Positions 37,498 to 47,070 of a DNA stretch of 64,000 bases are shown here, piece after piece. A program made the position numbers and the translations under genes. The stretch is taken from NCBI RefSeq assembly GCF_001277215.2, contig NZ_CP013940.1, positions 62,001 to 126,000 on the forward strand, in the 5' to 3' direction. Position 1 is the first letter of the stretch, and the number at the start of each line of letters is the position of its first letter. The notes beneath the pieces were generated by a model that had not been told where the DNA came from, searched no databases, and worked only from the letters and a program-made list of their open reading frames with translations. Origin of the DNA: Cronobacter malonaticus LMG 23826 (lineage in GTDB: Bacteria > Pseudomonadota > Gammaproteobacteria > Enterobacterales > Enterobacteriaceae).

Positions 37498-38763
37498 GTG
37501 AAAAATTCAGAATTGAACCAACGTCGTCAGAGCGCCACCCCACGTGGCGTCGGCGTCATGTGCGGCTTCTATGCCGAAAAAGCCGACAACGCCACCCTGT
37601 GGGACGTGGAAGGCAACGAGATTATCGACTTCGCGGCGGGGATCGCGGTGCTGAACACCGGCCATCGTCACCCGCGCGTGGTGGAGGCCATTGAAAACCA
37701 GCTGCGCGCCTTTACACACACGGCGTACCAGATAGTCCCTTACGAAAGCTATGTGGCGCTTGCGGAGCGCATCAACGCCTGCGCGCCGATTGACGGCCCG
37801 GCGAAGACCGCGTTCTTCACCACCGGCGCGGAAGCGGTGGAAAACGCCGTGAAAATCGCGCGCGCGTATACCCGTCGCCCAGGCTTGATCACCTTCGGCG
37901 GCGGCTTCCACGGGCGCACGTTTATGACGATGGCGCTCACCGGCAAAGTGGCACCGTACAAAATCGGCTTCGGCCCGTTCCCTGGCTCGGTGTTCCACGC
38001 GCAATACCCGAACGCGTTGCACGGCGTGTCGGTGGACGATGCGATGGCAAGCCTTGAGCGTATTTTTAAAGCCGATATCGCACCGGATCAGGTGGCGGCC
38101 ATTGTGCTGGAGCCAGTGCAGGGCGAAGGCGGTTTTAATGTCGCGCCGCCAGCGTTTATGGAGGCCCTGCGCGCGCTGTGCGACGAGCACGGCATTCTGC
38201 TGATTGCCGATGAAGTGCAGAGCGGCTTTGCGCGCACCGGCAAACTGTTCGCGATGGAGCATTACGGCGTGAAGCCGGATCTGCTGACGATGGCGAAAAG
38301 CCTCGCGGGCGGGATGCCGCTCTCGGGCGTGGTCGGGCGCGCGGAAGTGATGGACGCGCCTGCGCCGGGCGGCCTTGGCGGCACCTACGCCGGTAACCCG
38401 CTGGCGGTTGCGGCAGCGCACGCGGTGCTGGATGTGATTGAGCAGGAAAATCTCTGCCAGCGCGCGAACGAGCTGGGCCAGCATCTGCAAGAGGTGCTCA
38501 ACCAGGCGCGGACGTACTGCCCGGCGATTGCCGAAGTCCGCGGGCAGGGCTCGATGGTGGCGGTGGAGTTTAACGATCCGCAGACCGGCAAGCCGTCGCC
38601 TGAATTTACGCAGCAGGTGCTGACGCGCGCCCGTGAAGAGGGGCTGCTGCTGCTGAGCTGCGGCGTTTACGGCAACGTTATCCGTTTCCTTTATCCGCTG
38701 ACCATCCCGGATGCGCAGTTCAGCAAGGCGCTGGAGATCCTCTCCCGCGCGCTGGGGCGCTAA
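37498..38763 (+). CDS. puuE: 4-aminobutyrate aminotransferase, PuuE type
   Basis: A 421-residue class III aminotransferase, exactly the E. coli PuuE length and closer to PuuE than to GabT by eye (QRRQSATPRGVGVMC, FTHTAYQIVPYESYVALAE, YGNVIRFLYPLTIPDAQF). It converts GABA and 2-oxoglutarate to succinate semialdehyde and glutamate. PLP Lys lies in TMAKSLAGGMPLSG, with DEVQSG before it. The start is a GTG at 37498, with AGGAG seven bases upstream; the frame is open further up without similarity. It is divergent from the MocR regulator (118 bp). No succinate semialdehyde dehydrogenase gene is adjacent. The symbol is by similarity, since the locus differs from E. coli. Confidence 0.85.
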   Translation: MKNSELNQRRQSATPRGVGVMCGFYAEKADNATLWDVEGNEIIDFAAGIAVLNTGHRHPRVVEAIENQLRAFTHTAYQIVPYESYVALAERINACAPIDGPAKTAFFTTGAEAVENAVKIARAYTRRPGLITFGGGFHGRTFMTMALTGKVAPYKIGFGPFPGSVFHAQYPNALHGVSVDDAMASLERIFKADIAPDQVAAIVLEPVQGEGGFNVAPPAFMEALRALCDEHGILLIADEVQSGFARTGKLFAMEHYGVKPDLLTMAKSLAGGMPLSGVVGRAEVMDAPAPGGLGGTYAGNPLAVAAAHAVLDVIEQENLCQRANELGQHLQEVLNQARTYCPAIAEVRGQGSMVAVEFNDPQTGKPSPEFTQQVLTRAREEGLLLLSCGVYGNVIRFLYPLTIPDAQFSKALEILSRALGR

Positions 38764-38782
38764 CGGCGAGGGCGGCTTAAAC

Positions 38783-38900
38783 GGCGGGTGCGCACGGCTT
38801 ACCCGCCCTACATAAAAGCACAACCCTGGCTCGCAGGGCGGGTAAGCGCAGCGCACCCACCGAAACAGCTCGTAGGGTGGGTAAGCGCAGCGCACCCACC
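38783..38900. repeat. Three palindromic repeats after the aminotransferase gene
   Basis: Copies at 38783-38811 (GGCGGGTGC...CCCTAC), 38833-38861 and 38872-38900 (inverted, ...GCAGCGCACCCACC). They start 20 bp after the aminotransferase stop. Confidence 0.85.
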
Positions 38901-38940
38901 GTGTAAGGCAGACGAAACTCTGCCACAAAACGAACAGGAA

Positions 38941-39059
38941 TTACCCCGAGGGCGCCCGCCTTATGGCCTGGCCGCCGCGCAGCAGCGGGCCATAACGGCG
39001 CGTCTTTGGGGTGACCTGCGAAGGAGCGCGCTTCGGGAGGCTGACAGGCCCGGAGCTTA
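38941..39059 (+). other. GC-rich structured segment upstream of the permease gene
   Basis: No ORF with coding character. Complementary arms are nested: TTACCCC (38941-38947) with GGGGTGA (39008-39014, one G-U pair); TTATGGCC (38961-38968) with GGCCATAA (38988-38995); and a downstream hairpin GCTTCGGG...CCCGGAGC. It ends about 85 bp before the permease ATG. It could be an mRNA leader, or a dispersed repeat. Function unknown. Confidence 0.45.
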
Positions 39060-39143
39060 AATATCTCACTTGCTAACACAACAACACACCGTGAACACAA
39101 CCGCTTCCGGTGGTGATAGCCGCCGGATATTTAAGGAAGAACT

Positions 39144-40385
39144 ATGTCTGAGAACACCACTTCCGCCTCACTGTGGGCGTCCCGAGAGCGGGCAGCGTCA
39201 TCCCCCAAATCTCTGAGCTTCGTTGAAGGCGTCGCGATGATCGTCGGCACCAATATCGGGGCAGGCGTACTCTCCATCGCCTACGCTTCCAGCAAAGCGG
39301 GCTTTATGCCGCTTCTCTTCTGGCTCGCCCTTGTCGGCGTATTGACCACTATCACCATGCTGTATGTCGCGGAAGCGACGCTGCGCACCCGCGCGCATTT
39401 ACAGTTAAGCGGCCTCGCCGGGCGCTATGTCGGGCGCATCGGCGCCTGGCTGATGTTCGCGTCGGTGTGCGTCAACAGCGTCGGCGCGCTCACCGCCTAC
39501 ATGACCGGCAGCGGCAAACTGCTCAGCTCGCTTATCGGCGTCTCGCCCGCCATCGGCAGCCTGATCTTCTTTATTCCGGCGGCAGGCATTCTCTGGCTTG
39601 GGCTGAAGGCAATCGGGCGCGGCGAGAAATTTATCAGTATCGGCATGGTGGTGATGATTGCGGTACTGGTAGTCGCCACGCTTTTGCACGAATCGACACA
39701 GATGCGCTGGCTGCTGGATGGCGACTGGCGCTACATGGTGCCGGTATTTAACGTCACCGCGTTCTGCTTCGCCGCGCAGTACATTGTGCCGGAGATGGCG
39801 CGCGGGTTTGCCGATAAACCCGAAAAGCTGCCGAAAGCGATTATCGTCGGGATGGTCATTACCTTTACGCTGCTGGCGCTGGTGCCGCTGTCGGTTATCG
39901 CGCTGAGCGGGCTTGATAACATCTCTGAAGTGGCGACCATCTCCTGGGGCCGGGCGCTCGGCGAGTGGGCGTTCTTTTCCGCCAATATTTTCGCGCTGTG
40001 CGCGATGCTCACCTCCTACTGGGGGCTTGGCGGCAGTTTCCTGACTAATATCTTCGACAAATTCCGTCTCGGCGACGACGCGCAGCCGCTCAAACGCCTC
40101 GGCGTGCTGGCGGTCGTGGCGCTGCCGCCGTTCGCACTGGCCTACAGCGGGCTGGTCTCTTTTGTGAACGCGCTCTACTTTGCGGGCGTCTTCAGCGGCG
40201 TGATCCTCTCCATTATGCCTATTCTTATTTTGCGCGGCGCGCGCCGTCGCGGGGAGATAACGCCCCGCTGGCAGTGTAGCTGGAGCACGCATCCGCTCAT
40301 CCAGGGGCTGATTGTGCTGCTCTATGTCGCCAGCGCGATTTACGCGGTGCTCTCCGCCTTCGGTTATCTGCCCGCGGGCTGGTAA
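39144..40385 (+). CDS. Aromatic/hydroxy amino-acid permease family transporter (YhjV-like)
   Basis: A 413-residue inner membrane protein with 11 predicted helices, of the HAAAP family (TyrP, SdaC, TdcC, YhjV). The N-terminal signature VEGVAMIVGTNIGAGVLSIAYASSKAGF is plain, as are VNSVGALTAYMTGSG and QYIVPEMARGFADKPEKLPKAI. These are proton- or sodium-coupled amino-acid importers. From memory it is most like E. coli YhjV, whose substrate is unknown. It may belong with the GABA-type aminotransferase upstream, though 380 bp of repeats and structured DNA lie between. A strong terminator follows. Confidence 0.82.
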   Translation: MSENTTSASLWASRERAASSPKSLSFVEGVAMIVGTNIGAGVLSIAYASSKAGFMPLLFWLALVGVLTTITMLYVAEATLRTRAHLQLSGLAGRYVGRIGAWLMFASVCVNSVGALTAYMTGSGKLLSSLIGVSPAIGSLIFFIPAAGILWLGLKAIGRGEKFISIGMVVMIAVLVVATLLHESTQMRWLLDGDWRYMVPVFNVTAFCFAAQYIVPEMARGFADKPEKLPKAIIVGMVITFTLLALVPLSVIALSGLDNISEVATISWGRALGEWAFFSANIFALCAMLTSYWGLGGSFLTNIFDKFRLGDDAQPLKRLGVLAVVALPPFALAYSGLVSFVNALYFAGVFSGVILSIMPILILRGARRRGEITPRWQCSWSTHPLIQGLIVLLYVASAIYAVLSAFGYLPAGW

Positions 40386-40396
40386 AACCCGATAAC

Positions 40397-40428
40397 CCGC
40401 CGCGTGACAGGCGCGGCGGACGTTTTTT
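40397..40428 (+). terminator. Terminator after the permease gene
   Basis: An 8-bp perfect GC stem (CCGCCGCG/CGCGGCGG), 7-nt loop, then ACGTTTTTT. Confidence 0.92.
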
Positions 40429-40635
40429 CGCCACTTCCCACCATAATTGACGTGAAAAATAGTGATTCCAAATTCATAAAAATGGGGTATGTTTTTAGCA
40501 GAGTATGCTGCTTTTTACCGGGCGGCAGGGCTTAAAACTAATATTAAATGCTGCGCTAACAAGCGAAGCGGAAATAAAGTAGCGAAAAACAACAACATCA
40601 CAACTGCAATAACCACAAGAATGGGGAACCTCAGG

Positions 40636-41739
40636 ATGAAAATGAAGGGCAAAGCGTTACTGGCAGGCGCAATTGCGCTGGCGATGAGCAGCATGGCGAT
40701 GGCGGAAGATATTAAAATTGCCGTTGTGGGCGCCATGTCTGGCCCGGTAGCGCAGTATGGCGACCAGGAGTTTACCGGCGCCGAGCAGGCGGTGGCGGAT
40801 ATCAACGCCAAAGGCGGCATCAAAGGCAACAAGCTGGTTATCACCAAATATGACGACGCCTGCGACCCGAAACAAGCGGTGGCGGTAGCGAACAAAGTGG
40901 TGAATGACGGTGTGAAATATGTCATCGGCCACCTGTGCTCCTCTTCCACCCAGCCGGCGTCTGATATTTATGAAGACGAAGGCATTCTGATGATTACGCC
41001 TGCGGCGACGGCACCGGAACTGACCGCGCGCGGCTATCAGTTGATCCTGCGCACCACCGGTCTGGATTCCGATCAGGGCCCGACCGCCGCGAAATACATT
41101 CTTGATAAAGTGAAGCCGAAGCGCATCGCTATCATTCACGACAAACAGCAGTACGGTGAAGGCCTGGCCCGCGCGGTGCAGGACGGCCTGAAGAAAGGCG
41201 GCGCGAACGTGGTCTTCTTTGACGGTATTACCGCGGGCGAAAAAGATTTCTCCACGCTGGTGGCGCGTCTGAAGAAAGAAAACATCGATTTCGTTTACTA
41301 CGGCGGCTATCACCCGGAAATGGGCCAGATCCTGCGCCAGGCGCGTTCCGCTGGCCTGAAAACCCAGTTTATGGGGCCGGAAGGCGTGGCGAACGTGTCG
41401 CTGTCTAACATCGCGGGCGATTCCGCCGAAGGCATGTTAGTCACCAAGCCGAAGAACTACGATCAGGTTCCGGCGAACAAACCGATTGTGGACGCTATCA
41501 AGGCGAAGAAACAGGATCCAAGCGGCGCGTTCGTGTGGACCACTTACGCCGCGCTGCAGTCGCTGGCCGCAGGCCTGAACCAGAGCGACGATCCGGCGGC
41601 CATCGCCAAATACCTGAAAGCGAACTCTGTCGATACCGTGATGGGCCCGCTCTCCTGGGATTCGAAGGGCGATCTGAAAGGGTTTGAGTTCGGCGTGTTT
41701 ACCTGGCATGCCAATGGTACCGCGACCGACGCCAAATAA
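40636..41739 (+). CDS. livJ: Leu/Ile/Val-binding protein LivJ
   Basis: Periplasmic binding protein that feeds branched-chain amino acids to LivHMGF. 367 residues from the ATG at 40636 (GGGGAA seven bases upstream); the frame is open 49 codons further without a match. Signal peptide to about residue 24 (SMAMA). The mature part is nearly identical to E. coli LivJ ([42 protein letters not shown]). Since livK downstream is deleted, this seems to be the only intact liv binding protein here. An ERIC element and palindromic repeats follow. Confidence 0.96.
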   Translation: MKMKGKALLAGAIALAMSSMAMAEDIKIAVVGAMSGPVAQYGDQEFTGAEQAVADINAKGGIKGNKLVITKYDDACDPKQAVAVANKVVNDGVKYVIGHLCSSSTQPASDIYEDEGILMITPAATAPELTARGYQLILRTTGLDSDQGPTAAKYILDKVKPKRIAIIHDKQQYGEGLARAVQDGLKKGGANVVFFDGITAGEKDFSTLVARLKKENIDFVYYGGYHPEMGQILRQARSAGLKTQFMGPEGVANVSLSNIAGDSAEGMLVTKPKNYDQVPANKPIVDAIKAKKQDPSGAFVWTTYAALQSLAAGLNQSDDPAAIAKYLKANSVDTVMGPLSWDSKGDLKGFEFGVFTWHANGTATDAK

Positions 41740-41746
41740 TTTCTCC

Positions 41747-41892
41747 TGCCTCTTTCGCACTACAGCGGCGTTGGCTGCACCCTTCAACCCCGGTCACTTA
41801 CTGATGTAAGCTCCCGGGGATTTCAGGGTTTGCCGCCTTGCTGTAGCACGAAATCGTTGGGGAAATAGGCTAGTGCCTCTTTCGCACTACAG
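41747..41892 (-). repeat. ERIC element with a duplicated end
   Basis: The core contains ATGTAAGCTCCCGGGGATT and CCCCGGTCACTTACTGATG, one or two bases off the classic ERIC1R and ERIC2 primer sites, inside the expected frame (CAGCGGCGTTGGCTGCAC on one side, GCCGCCTTGCTGTAGCACGAA on the other). It is inverted relative to the published consensus. TGCCTCTTTCGCACTACAG occurs at both ends (41747-41765 and 41874-41892), exactly 127 bp apart, which is the length of a full ERIC unit. Confidence 0.92.
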
Positions 41893-41895
41893 TGT

Positions 41896-42107
41896 GTAGG
41901 GCAGGTAAGCGAAGCGCACCTGCCTTACAGGTAAACCCGGCGGCTACGCAGGCTTACTCGCCCTACGGCCGGAGATTGAAGGGAGTTGTAGGGCAGGTAA
42001 GCGAAGCGCACCTGCCTTACAGGTAAACCCGGCGGGTGCGCAGGCTTACCCGCCCTACGGCCGGAAATTGAAGGGGTTGTAGGGCAGGTAAGCGCAGCGC
42101 ACCTGCC
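41896..42107. repeat. Alternating palindromic repeats, about 92-bp period, between livJ and panM
   Basis: GTAGGGCAGGTAAGCG...GCGCACCTGCC occurs at 41896-41924, 41988-42016 and 42079-42107, with inverted copies (GGCGGGTGCGCAGGCTTACCCGCCCTAC and a variant) between them. Spacing is 91-92 bp. The direct copies have CAGG/CCTG in place of CGGG/CCCG, with both arms changed together, so the stem is kept. Confidence 0.85.
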
Positions 42108-42131
42108 TTTTTATCAATAGCTACGTCCGCC

Positions 42132-42524
42132 TCACGGCTCCAACCGCTTCACCCAGCCATCCTGCTGCGCCGCAAATCCCAGCGTCTGCATAAACGCATT
42201 CATCACGTTGTAATCTTCCACGCCAATATCCATCACCCACCACTCCGTCATCGACGGGTTATCGCGGATCGTCTCTTCAATCAGGTAATGCCCGACGCCG
42301 CGCCGGCGCGTCACTTCGCGCACACGCAGGGAATCCATCGCGCCTTCGGTGCCGCGCAGCGTCACGCGCACCGCGCCCAGCAGCCGGTCGTTAAAACGCG
42401 CGGCGTAAATTCGATGGTTCTCATCAAGACGTAACGATTCAGAAGGATATTCCGGCCAGATTTTCGCGAGGTCGATTTTGTCCTGTTCGCTCAGGGTATG
42501 CAGACGAAGAATGGTGAGTTTCAT
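42132..42524 (-). CDS. panM: PanD maturation factor PanM (PanZ), GNAT fold
   Basis: A 130-residue GNAT-fold protein matching E. coli PanM/PanZ (YhhK). It binds acetyl-CoA and pro-PanD, triggers self-cleavage of aspartate decarboxylase to give the pyruvoyl enzyme, and so links beta-alanine/pantothenate synthesis to CoA level. Signatures: WPEYPSESLRLDENHRIYAARFN and the CoA loop RRRGVGHYLIEE. It lies between livJ and livK as in E. coli and on the minus strand. Confidence 0.94.
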   Translation of the reverse strand: MKLTILRLHTLSEQDKIDLAKIWPEYPSESLRLDENHRIYAARFNDRLLGAVRVTLRGTEGAMDSLRVREVTRRRGVGHYLIEETIRDNPSMTEWWVMDIGVEDYNVMNAFMQTLGFAAQQDGWVKRLEP

Positions 42525-42946
42525 AACAGCCTTTCCGCCAGGGATGAATCTCTGAGTTTACCCGATTTTTCAGGGCCGCTGGACGCCCTGGCAAGATCTA
42601 TTCGGTAGCTGATTAGTTTTTGTCTTATTCATTAGGTAGCTTGAAAGCGCGGGGAATGAATTTTAACCAGCATATAACCCTGAAAGGTAGCGTTTTATCT
42701 GGCTAATAATGCCGATATTTTATGCTGGCCGCTGCGCTTTTTTTTGTTTATCTCGGGTATATTTCAGAATATTATCTTTGCTTAATAGACTGAAAAATAG
42801 ATGTTTTAATTATAGTTTCGCTAAAAAGCACGCTAACTCATTAAAGAGACAGGTAAAAGTAGCGTTGTCTATTAAAACGACAGAATATTTTTTAACCATA
42901 ATAAAACTAATCAGCAACACACACATCACGAACGGGGATTCTGAGA
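42525..42946. other. AT-rich gene-free region before the livK remnant, 422 bp
   Basis: It is clearly richer in A and T than neighbouring DNA and probably keeps the old livK/livHMGF promoter, which Lrp controls in E. coli. I can name no operator with confidence. ATG-initiated frames here (for example from 42709) are out of register with any known protein. Confidence 0.5.
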
Positions 42947-43186
42947 ATGAACAGCAACGCAAAGCGCTGGCTTGCGGGGATGGTTGCGCTGGCGCTATCT
43001 CAGGCAGTCAATGCAATGACCGTCAACACGGCGGCAGGGCATGGCGTTAACAGCGCCGTGCCCGCCGCGAATGTCGTAACCGGGCCGCTGAACTGGGATG
43101 AAAAAAGCGATCTGAAAGGATTTGTCTCTGAGGTTTTTGAGCGGCATACCAACGGGTCGTTAACCGTTCTGCATAACGAGTCGTAG
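42947..43186 (+). pseudogene. livK: livK remnant with large internal deletion
   Basis: The 79-codon frame starts like LivK ([20 protein letters not shown], a signal peptide) and ends like its C-terminus ([17 protein letters not shown], then VFERHTNGS). About 290 residues between them, the whole ligand-binding core, are gone; a 20-residue joint ([17 protein letters not shown]) matches neither side. The position, directly upstream of livH, is that of livK in E. coli. The frame is open, so a short exported peptide could still be made, but it cannot bind an amino acid. A ribosome site (GGGGATTCTGAG) is retained. Confidence 0.88.
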
Positions 43187-43253
43187 TAAAGCACACCCGA
43201 TATTCATCCCGCCTGCTGGCGCTTCGTCCCGCAGGGTTTAATAAGGTTACGTT

Positions 43254-44180
43254 ATGTCCGAGCAGTTTCTCTATTTTCTGCAGCAGATGTTTAACGGCGT
43301 CACGCTGGGCAGTACTTACGCGCTGATCGCCATCGGTTACACCATGGTTTACGGCATTATCGGCATGATCAACTTCGCTCACGGCGAGGTGTATATGATT
43401 GGCAGCTACGTGTCATTCATGATCATCGCCGCGCTGATGATGATGGGCATTGACGCCAGCTGGCTGCTGGTTGGCGCCGCGTTTATCGGCGCGATTGTTG
43501 TCTCCAGCGCCTACGGCTGGAGCATCGAACGCGTGGCGTATCGCCCCGTGCGCAGCTCCAAACGCCTGATTGCGCTAATCTCCGCCATCGGGATGTCTAT
43601 CTTCCTGCAAAACTACGTCAGCCTGACGCAAGGCTCGCGCGACGTCGCGCTCCCGAGCCTCTTTAACGGCCAGTGGACCATCGGCAGCAGCGAAAACTTC
43701 GCGGCCAGCATCACCACCATGCAGCTGGTTATCTGGGTCGTGACCTTTATCGCAATGCTCGCGCTCACCCTGTTTATCCGCTACTCCCGCATGGGGCGCG
43801 CCTGCCGCGCCTGCGCTGAAGATCTGAAAATGGCGAGCCTGCTTGGCATCAATACCGACCGCGTTATCGCGCTGACCTTTGTGATTGGCGCGGCGATGGC
43901 GGCGGTGGCGGGCGTGCTGCTCGGTCAGTTCTACGGCGTGATTAACCCCTACATCGGCTTTATGGCCGGGATGAAAGCCTTCACCGCGGCGGTGCTGGGC
44001 GGCATCGGCAGTATTCCTGGCGCGATGATTGGCGGCCTGATTCTGGGCGTCACCGAATCGCTCTGCTCGGCGTATCTGAGCACGGAATATAAAGACGTGG
44101 TGTCGTTTGCCCTGTTGATCGGCGTCTTGCTGGTGATGCCGACCGGTATTCTGGGTCGCCCGGAGGTAGAAAAAGTATGA
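43254..44180 (+). CDS. livH: Branched-chain amino-acid ABC transporter permease LivH
   Basis: A 308-residue inner membrane permease with about eight helices, the same length as in E. coli. [20 protein letters not shown] near the N-terminus and the cytoplasmic coupling loop with [24 protein letters not shown] are diagnostic. It forms the channel with LivM. The gene overlaps livM by 4 bp (ATGA) and follows the livK remnant by 67 bp. Confidence 0.97.
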   Translation: MSEQFLYFLQQMFNGVTLGSTYALIAIGYTMVYGIIGMINFAHGEVYMIGSYVSFMIIAALMMMGIDASWLLVGAAFIGAIVVSSAYGWSIERVAYRPVRSSKRLIALISAIGMSIFLQNYVSLTQGSRDVALPSLFNGQWTIGSSENFAASITTMQLVIWVVTFIAMLALTLFIRYSRMGRACRACAEDLKMASLLGINTDRVIALTFVIGAAMAAVAGVLLGQFYGVINPYIGFMAGMKAFTAAVLGGIGSIPGAMIGGLILGVTESLCSAYLSTEYKDVVSFALLIGVLLVMPTGILGRPEVEKV

Positions 44181-45457
44181 AACCTATGCATTTTGTGGCG
44201 GCGCTGCTGGCCGCCGCCATGTTCTTCCTGCTGGCAGGCATTTTTATGGGCGTTCAGCTGGAGCTGGACGGTACGCGTCTTGTGGTTGATACCGCCGACA
44301 GCATTCGCTGGGAGTGGATCGCCATCGGCACCGGCGTGGTCTTTTTATTCCAGCTCCTGCGTCCGCTGTTCCAGAAGGGCCTGAAAAACGTCTCCGGGCC
44401 GAAGTTTATTCTGCCGGCGATTGACGGCTCAACGGTGAAACAGAAACTGTTCCTGGTGGCGCTGCTCCTGGTCGCCGTGGCGTGGCCGTTTATGGTGTCG
44501 CGCGGAACGGTGGATATCGCCACGCTGACCATGATTTACGTGATTCTGGGCCTCGGCCTGAACGTGGTGGTCGGGCTGTCCGGCCTGCTGGTGCTGGGCT
44601 ACGGCGGTTTTTATGCTATCGGCGCTTATACCTTCGCGTTGCTGAACCACTATTACGGCCTGGGCTTCTGGACCTGTCTGCCGCTGGCGGGCCTGGTGGC
44701 TGCCGCCGCCGGTTTCCTGCTCGGCTTCCCGGTATTGCGCCTGCGCGGCGATTATCTGGCGATAGTGACCTTAGGCTTTGGCGAGATCGTGCGTATTCTT
44801 CTGCTGAATAACACGGAGATTACCGGCGGCCCGAACGGCATCAGCCAGATCCCGAAACCGACCTTCTTCGGACTGGAGTTCAGCCGCACCGCGCGCGAAG
44901 GCGGCTGGGACACTTTCAGCAACTTCTTTGGGGTGAAGTATGACCCGAGCGACCGCGTGATTTGGCTCTATCTGGTGGCGTTGCTGCTGGTGGTGTTCTC
45001 ACTGTTTGTGATTAACCGTCTGCTGCGTATGCCGCTCGGCCGCGCCTGGGAGGCGCTGCGTGAGGATGAGATCGCCTGCCGTTCGCTCGGCCTGAACCCG
45101 ACGCGCATCAAACTGACGGCGTTTACCATCAGCGCCGCGTTCGCAGGTTTCGCCGGAACGCTGTTCGCGGCACGCCAGGGCTTTGTCAGCCCGGAATCGT
45201 TCACCTTCGCGGAATCGGCATTCGTGCTGGCGATTGTGGTGCTGGGTGGCATGGGCTCGCAGTTTGCGGTGATCCTGGCGGCTATTCTGCTGGTGGTCTC
45301 GCGCGAGTTAATGCGTGATTTGAACGAATACAGCATGCTGGTGCTGGGCGGCCTGATGGTGCTGATGATGATCTGGCGTCCGCAAGGGTTGCTGCCAATG
45401 ACGCGCCCGCAGCTGAAACTGAAAAATGGTGTGAGCAGTAAAGGAGAGCAGGCATGA
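44177..45457 (+). CDS. livM: Branched-chain amino-acid ABC transporter permease LivM
   Basis: A 426-residue permease (E. coli 425). It has an extra N-terminal region with three helices, then the conserved core [32 protein letters not shown] and a coupling loop [26 protein letters not shown]. It overlaps livH and livG by 4 bp on each side, which implies coupled translation. Confidence 0.97.
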   Translation: MKPMHFVAALLAAAMFFLLAGIFMGVQLELDGTRLVVDTADSIRWEWIAIGTGVVFLFQLLRPLFQKGLKNVSGPKFILPAIDGSTVKQKLFLVALLLVAVAWPFMVSRGTVDIATLTMIYVILGLGLNVVVGLSGLLVLGYGGFYAIGAYTFALLNHYYGLGFWTCLPLAGLVAAAAGFLLGFPVLRLRGDYLAIVTLGFGEIVRILLLNNTEITGGPNGISQIPKPTFFGLEFSRTAREGGWDTFSNFFGVKYDPSDRVIWLYLVALLLVVFSLFVINRLLRMPLGRAWEALREDEIACRSLGLNPTRIKLTAFTISAAFAGFAGTLFAARQGFVSPESFTFAESAFVLAIVVLGGMGSQFAVILAAILLVVSRELMRDLNEYSMLVLGGLMVLMMIWRPQGLLPMTRPQLKLKNGVSSKGEQA

Positions 45458-46221
45458 GTCAGCCTTTATTATCCGTCAGCGGCCTGATGATGCGCTTTGG
45501 CGGCCTGCTTGCCGTCAACAATGTCTCTCTTGAGCTGCGCGAGCGTGAAATCGTCTCGCTGATTGGCCCGAACGGGGCCGGTAAAACCACGGTGTTCAAC
45601 TGCCTGACCGGTTTTTATAAACCGACCGGCGGCACCATTATGCTGCGCGACCAGCATCTCGAAGGGCTGCCGGGCCAGCAGATCGCCCGGATGGGCGTGG
45701 TGCGCACCTTCCAGCACGTGCGTCTGTTCCGTGAAATGACGGTGATTGAAAACCTGCTGGTGGCGCAACATCAGCAGCTAAAATCCGGGCTGTTTTCGGG
45801 ACTGCTGAAAACCCCGGCGTTTCGCCGCGCGCACAGCGAGGCGCTCGATCGCGCCGCCACTTGGCTTGAGCGTATAAACCTCTTGCAGCACGCCAACCGG
45901 CAGGCGGGCAACCTGGCGTATGGCGACCAGCGCCGCCTGGAGATCGCCCGCTGCATGGTGACGCAGCCTGCGATCCTGATGCTCGACGAACCGGCGGCGG
46001 GCCTGAACCCGAAAGAGACCAAAGAGCTGGACGAGCTGATTGTCGAGCTGCGCAACCATCACAACACGACCATTCTGCTGATTGAGCACGACATGAAACT
46101 GGTGATGGGTATTTCGGACCGTATTTACGTGGTAAACCAGGGGACGCCGCTTGCCAACGGCACGCCGGAGCAGATCCGCAACAACCCCGACGTGATTCGC
46201 GCATACCTGGGTGAGGCATAA
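45454..46221 (+). CDS. livG: Branched-chain amino-acid ABC transporter ATPase LivG
   Basis: A 255-residue ABC ATPase. Walker [10 protein letters not shown], the signature region [15 protein letters not shown] (degenerate LSGGQ, normal for LivG), Walker [13 protein letters not shown], and switch His in [10 protein letters not shown]. Works as a heterodimer with LivF. It overlaps livM by 4 bp; the livF start lies 1 bp after its stop. Confidence 0.97.
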   Translation: MSQPLLSVSGLMMRFGGLLAVNNVSLELREREIVSLIGPNGAGKTTVFNCLTGFYKPTGGTIMLRDQHLEGLPGQQIARMGVVRTFQHVRLFREMTVIENLLVAQHQQLKSGLFSGLLKTPAFRRAHSEALDRAATWLERINLLQHANRQAGNLAYGDQRRLEIARCMVTQPAILMLDEPAAGLNPKETKELDELIVELRNHHNTTILLIEHDMKLVMGISDRIYVVNQGTPLANGTPEQIRNNPDVIRAYLGEA

Positions 46222-46222
46222 G

Positions 46223-46936
46223 ATGGAAAACGTGATGTTATCTTTTGACAGGGTGAGCGCGCACTACGGCAAAATCCAGGCGCTGCATGAGGTCAGTCTG
46301 CATATCCGCCAGGGCGAAATCGTCACCCTGATCGGCGCGAACGGGGCCGGAAAAACCACGCTGCTCGGCACGCTGTGCGGCGACCCGCGCGCGAGCACCG
46401 GCAAAATCGTCTTTGATGGTAAAGACATTACCGACTGGCAGACCGCGAAAATCATGCGCGAGGCGGTGGCGATTGTGCCGGAAGGCCGCCGCGTCTTTTC
46501 CCGTATGACGGTGGAAGAGAACCTGGCGATGGGCGGATTTTTTGCCGATCGCGCGCAGTATCAGGAGCGCATTCAGCGCGTGTACGATCTCTTCCCGCGC
46601 CTGCACGAGCGCCGCATCCAGCGCGCCGGTACAATGTCCGGCGGCGAACAGCAGATGCTGGCGATTGGCCGCGCGCTGATGAGCCAGCCGCGCCTGCTGC
46701 TGCTGGACGAACCGTCGCTCGGTCTGGCGCCGATCATCATCCAGCAGATTTTCGACACCATCGAGCAGCTGCGCAAAGAAGGGATGACGATTTTCCTGGT
46801 CGAGCAGAACGCCAACCAGGCGCTGAAGCTCGCCGATCGCGGCTACGTGCTGGAGAACGGTCACGTGGTGCTGGAAGACACCGGCGAGGCGCTGCTTGCC
46901 AACGAAGCGGTGCGCAGCGCGTATCTCGGCGGTTGA
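46223..46936 (+). CDS. livF: Branched-chain amino-acid ABC transporter ATPase LivF
   Basis: A 237-residue ABC ATPase, the E. coli length, from the ATG at 46223 (GAGG nine bases upstream, inside the livG end). Walker A GANGAGKTT, signature MSGGEQQMLAIGRAL, Walker B LLLLDEPSLGLAP, switch His replaced by Gln in VEQNANQ as usual for LivF. It is the last gene of the liv operon; a stem-loop follows. Confidence 0.97.
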   Translation: MENVMLSFDRVSAHYGKIQALHEVSLHIRQGEIVTLIGANGAGKTTLLGTLCGDPRASTGKIVFDGKDITDWQTAKIMREAVAIVPEGRRVFSRMTVEENLAMGGFFADRAQYQERIQRVYDLFPRLHERRIQRAGTMSGGEQQMLAIGRALMSQPRLLLLDEPSLGLAPIIIQQIFDTIEQLRKEGMTIFLVEQNANQALKLADRGYVLENGHVVLEDTGEALLANEAVRSAYLGG

Positions 46937-46947
46937 TTCACCTGTGC

Positions 46948-46975
46948 GGCCCGGCGGCGTAATGCATGCCGGGCC
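46948..46975 (+). terminator. Stem-loop after livF
   Basis: An 8-bp perfect stem GGCCCGGC/GCCGGGCC with a 12-nt loop, followed by TCTTAATA. The weak T-run makes it an uncertain terminator; it may be a REP-type element. Confidence 0.55.
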
Positions 46976-47070
46976 TCTTAATACCTCTCCCGTGAGCCGG
47001 GCAAGCGCCCAACTTCGCGATTAACCTGCGTCATCAGACCATCACCGGCGCGTCATTTCTCTGCCGCTCT

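Noticed and set aside
37507..38928. 473-codon open frame antisense to the aminotransferase gene
   Set aside because: It runs into the palindromic repeats at its start and mirrors a clear PuuE-like gene.
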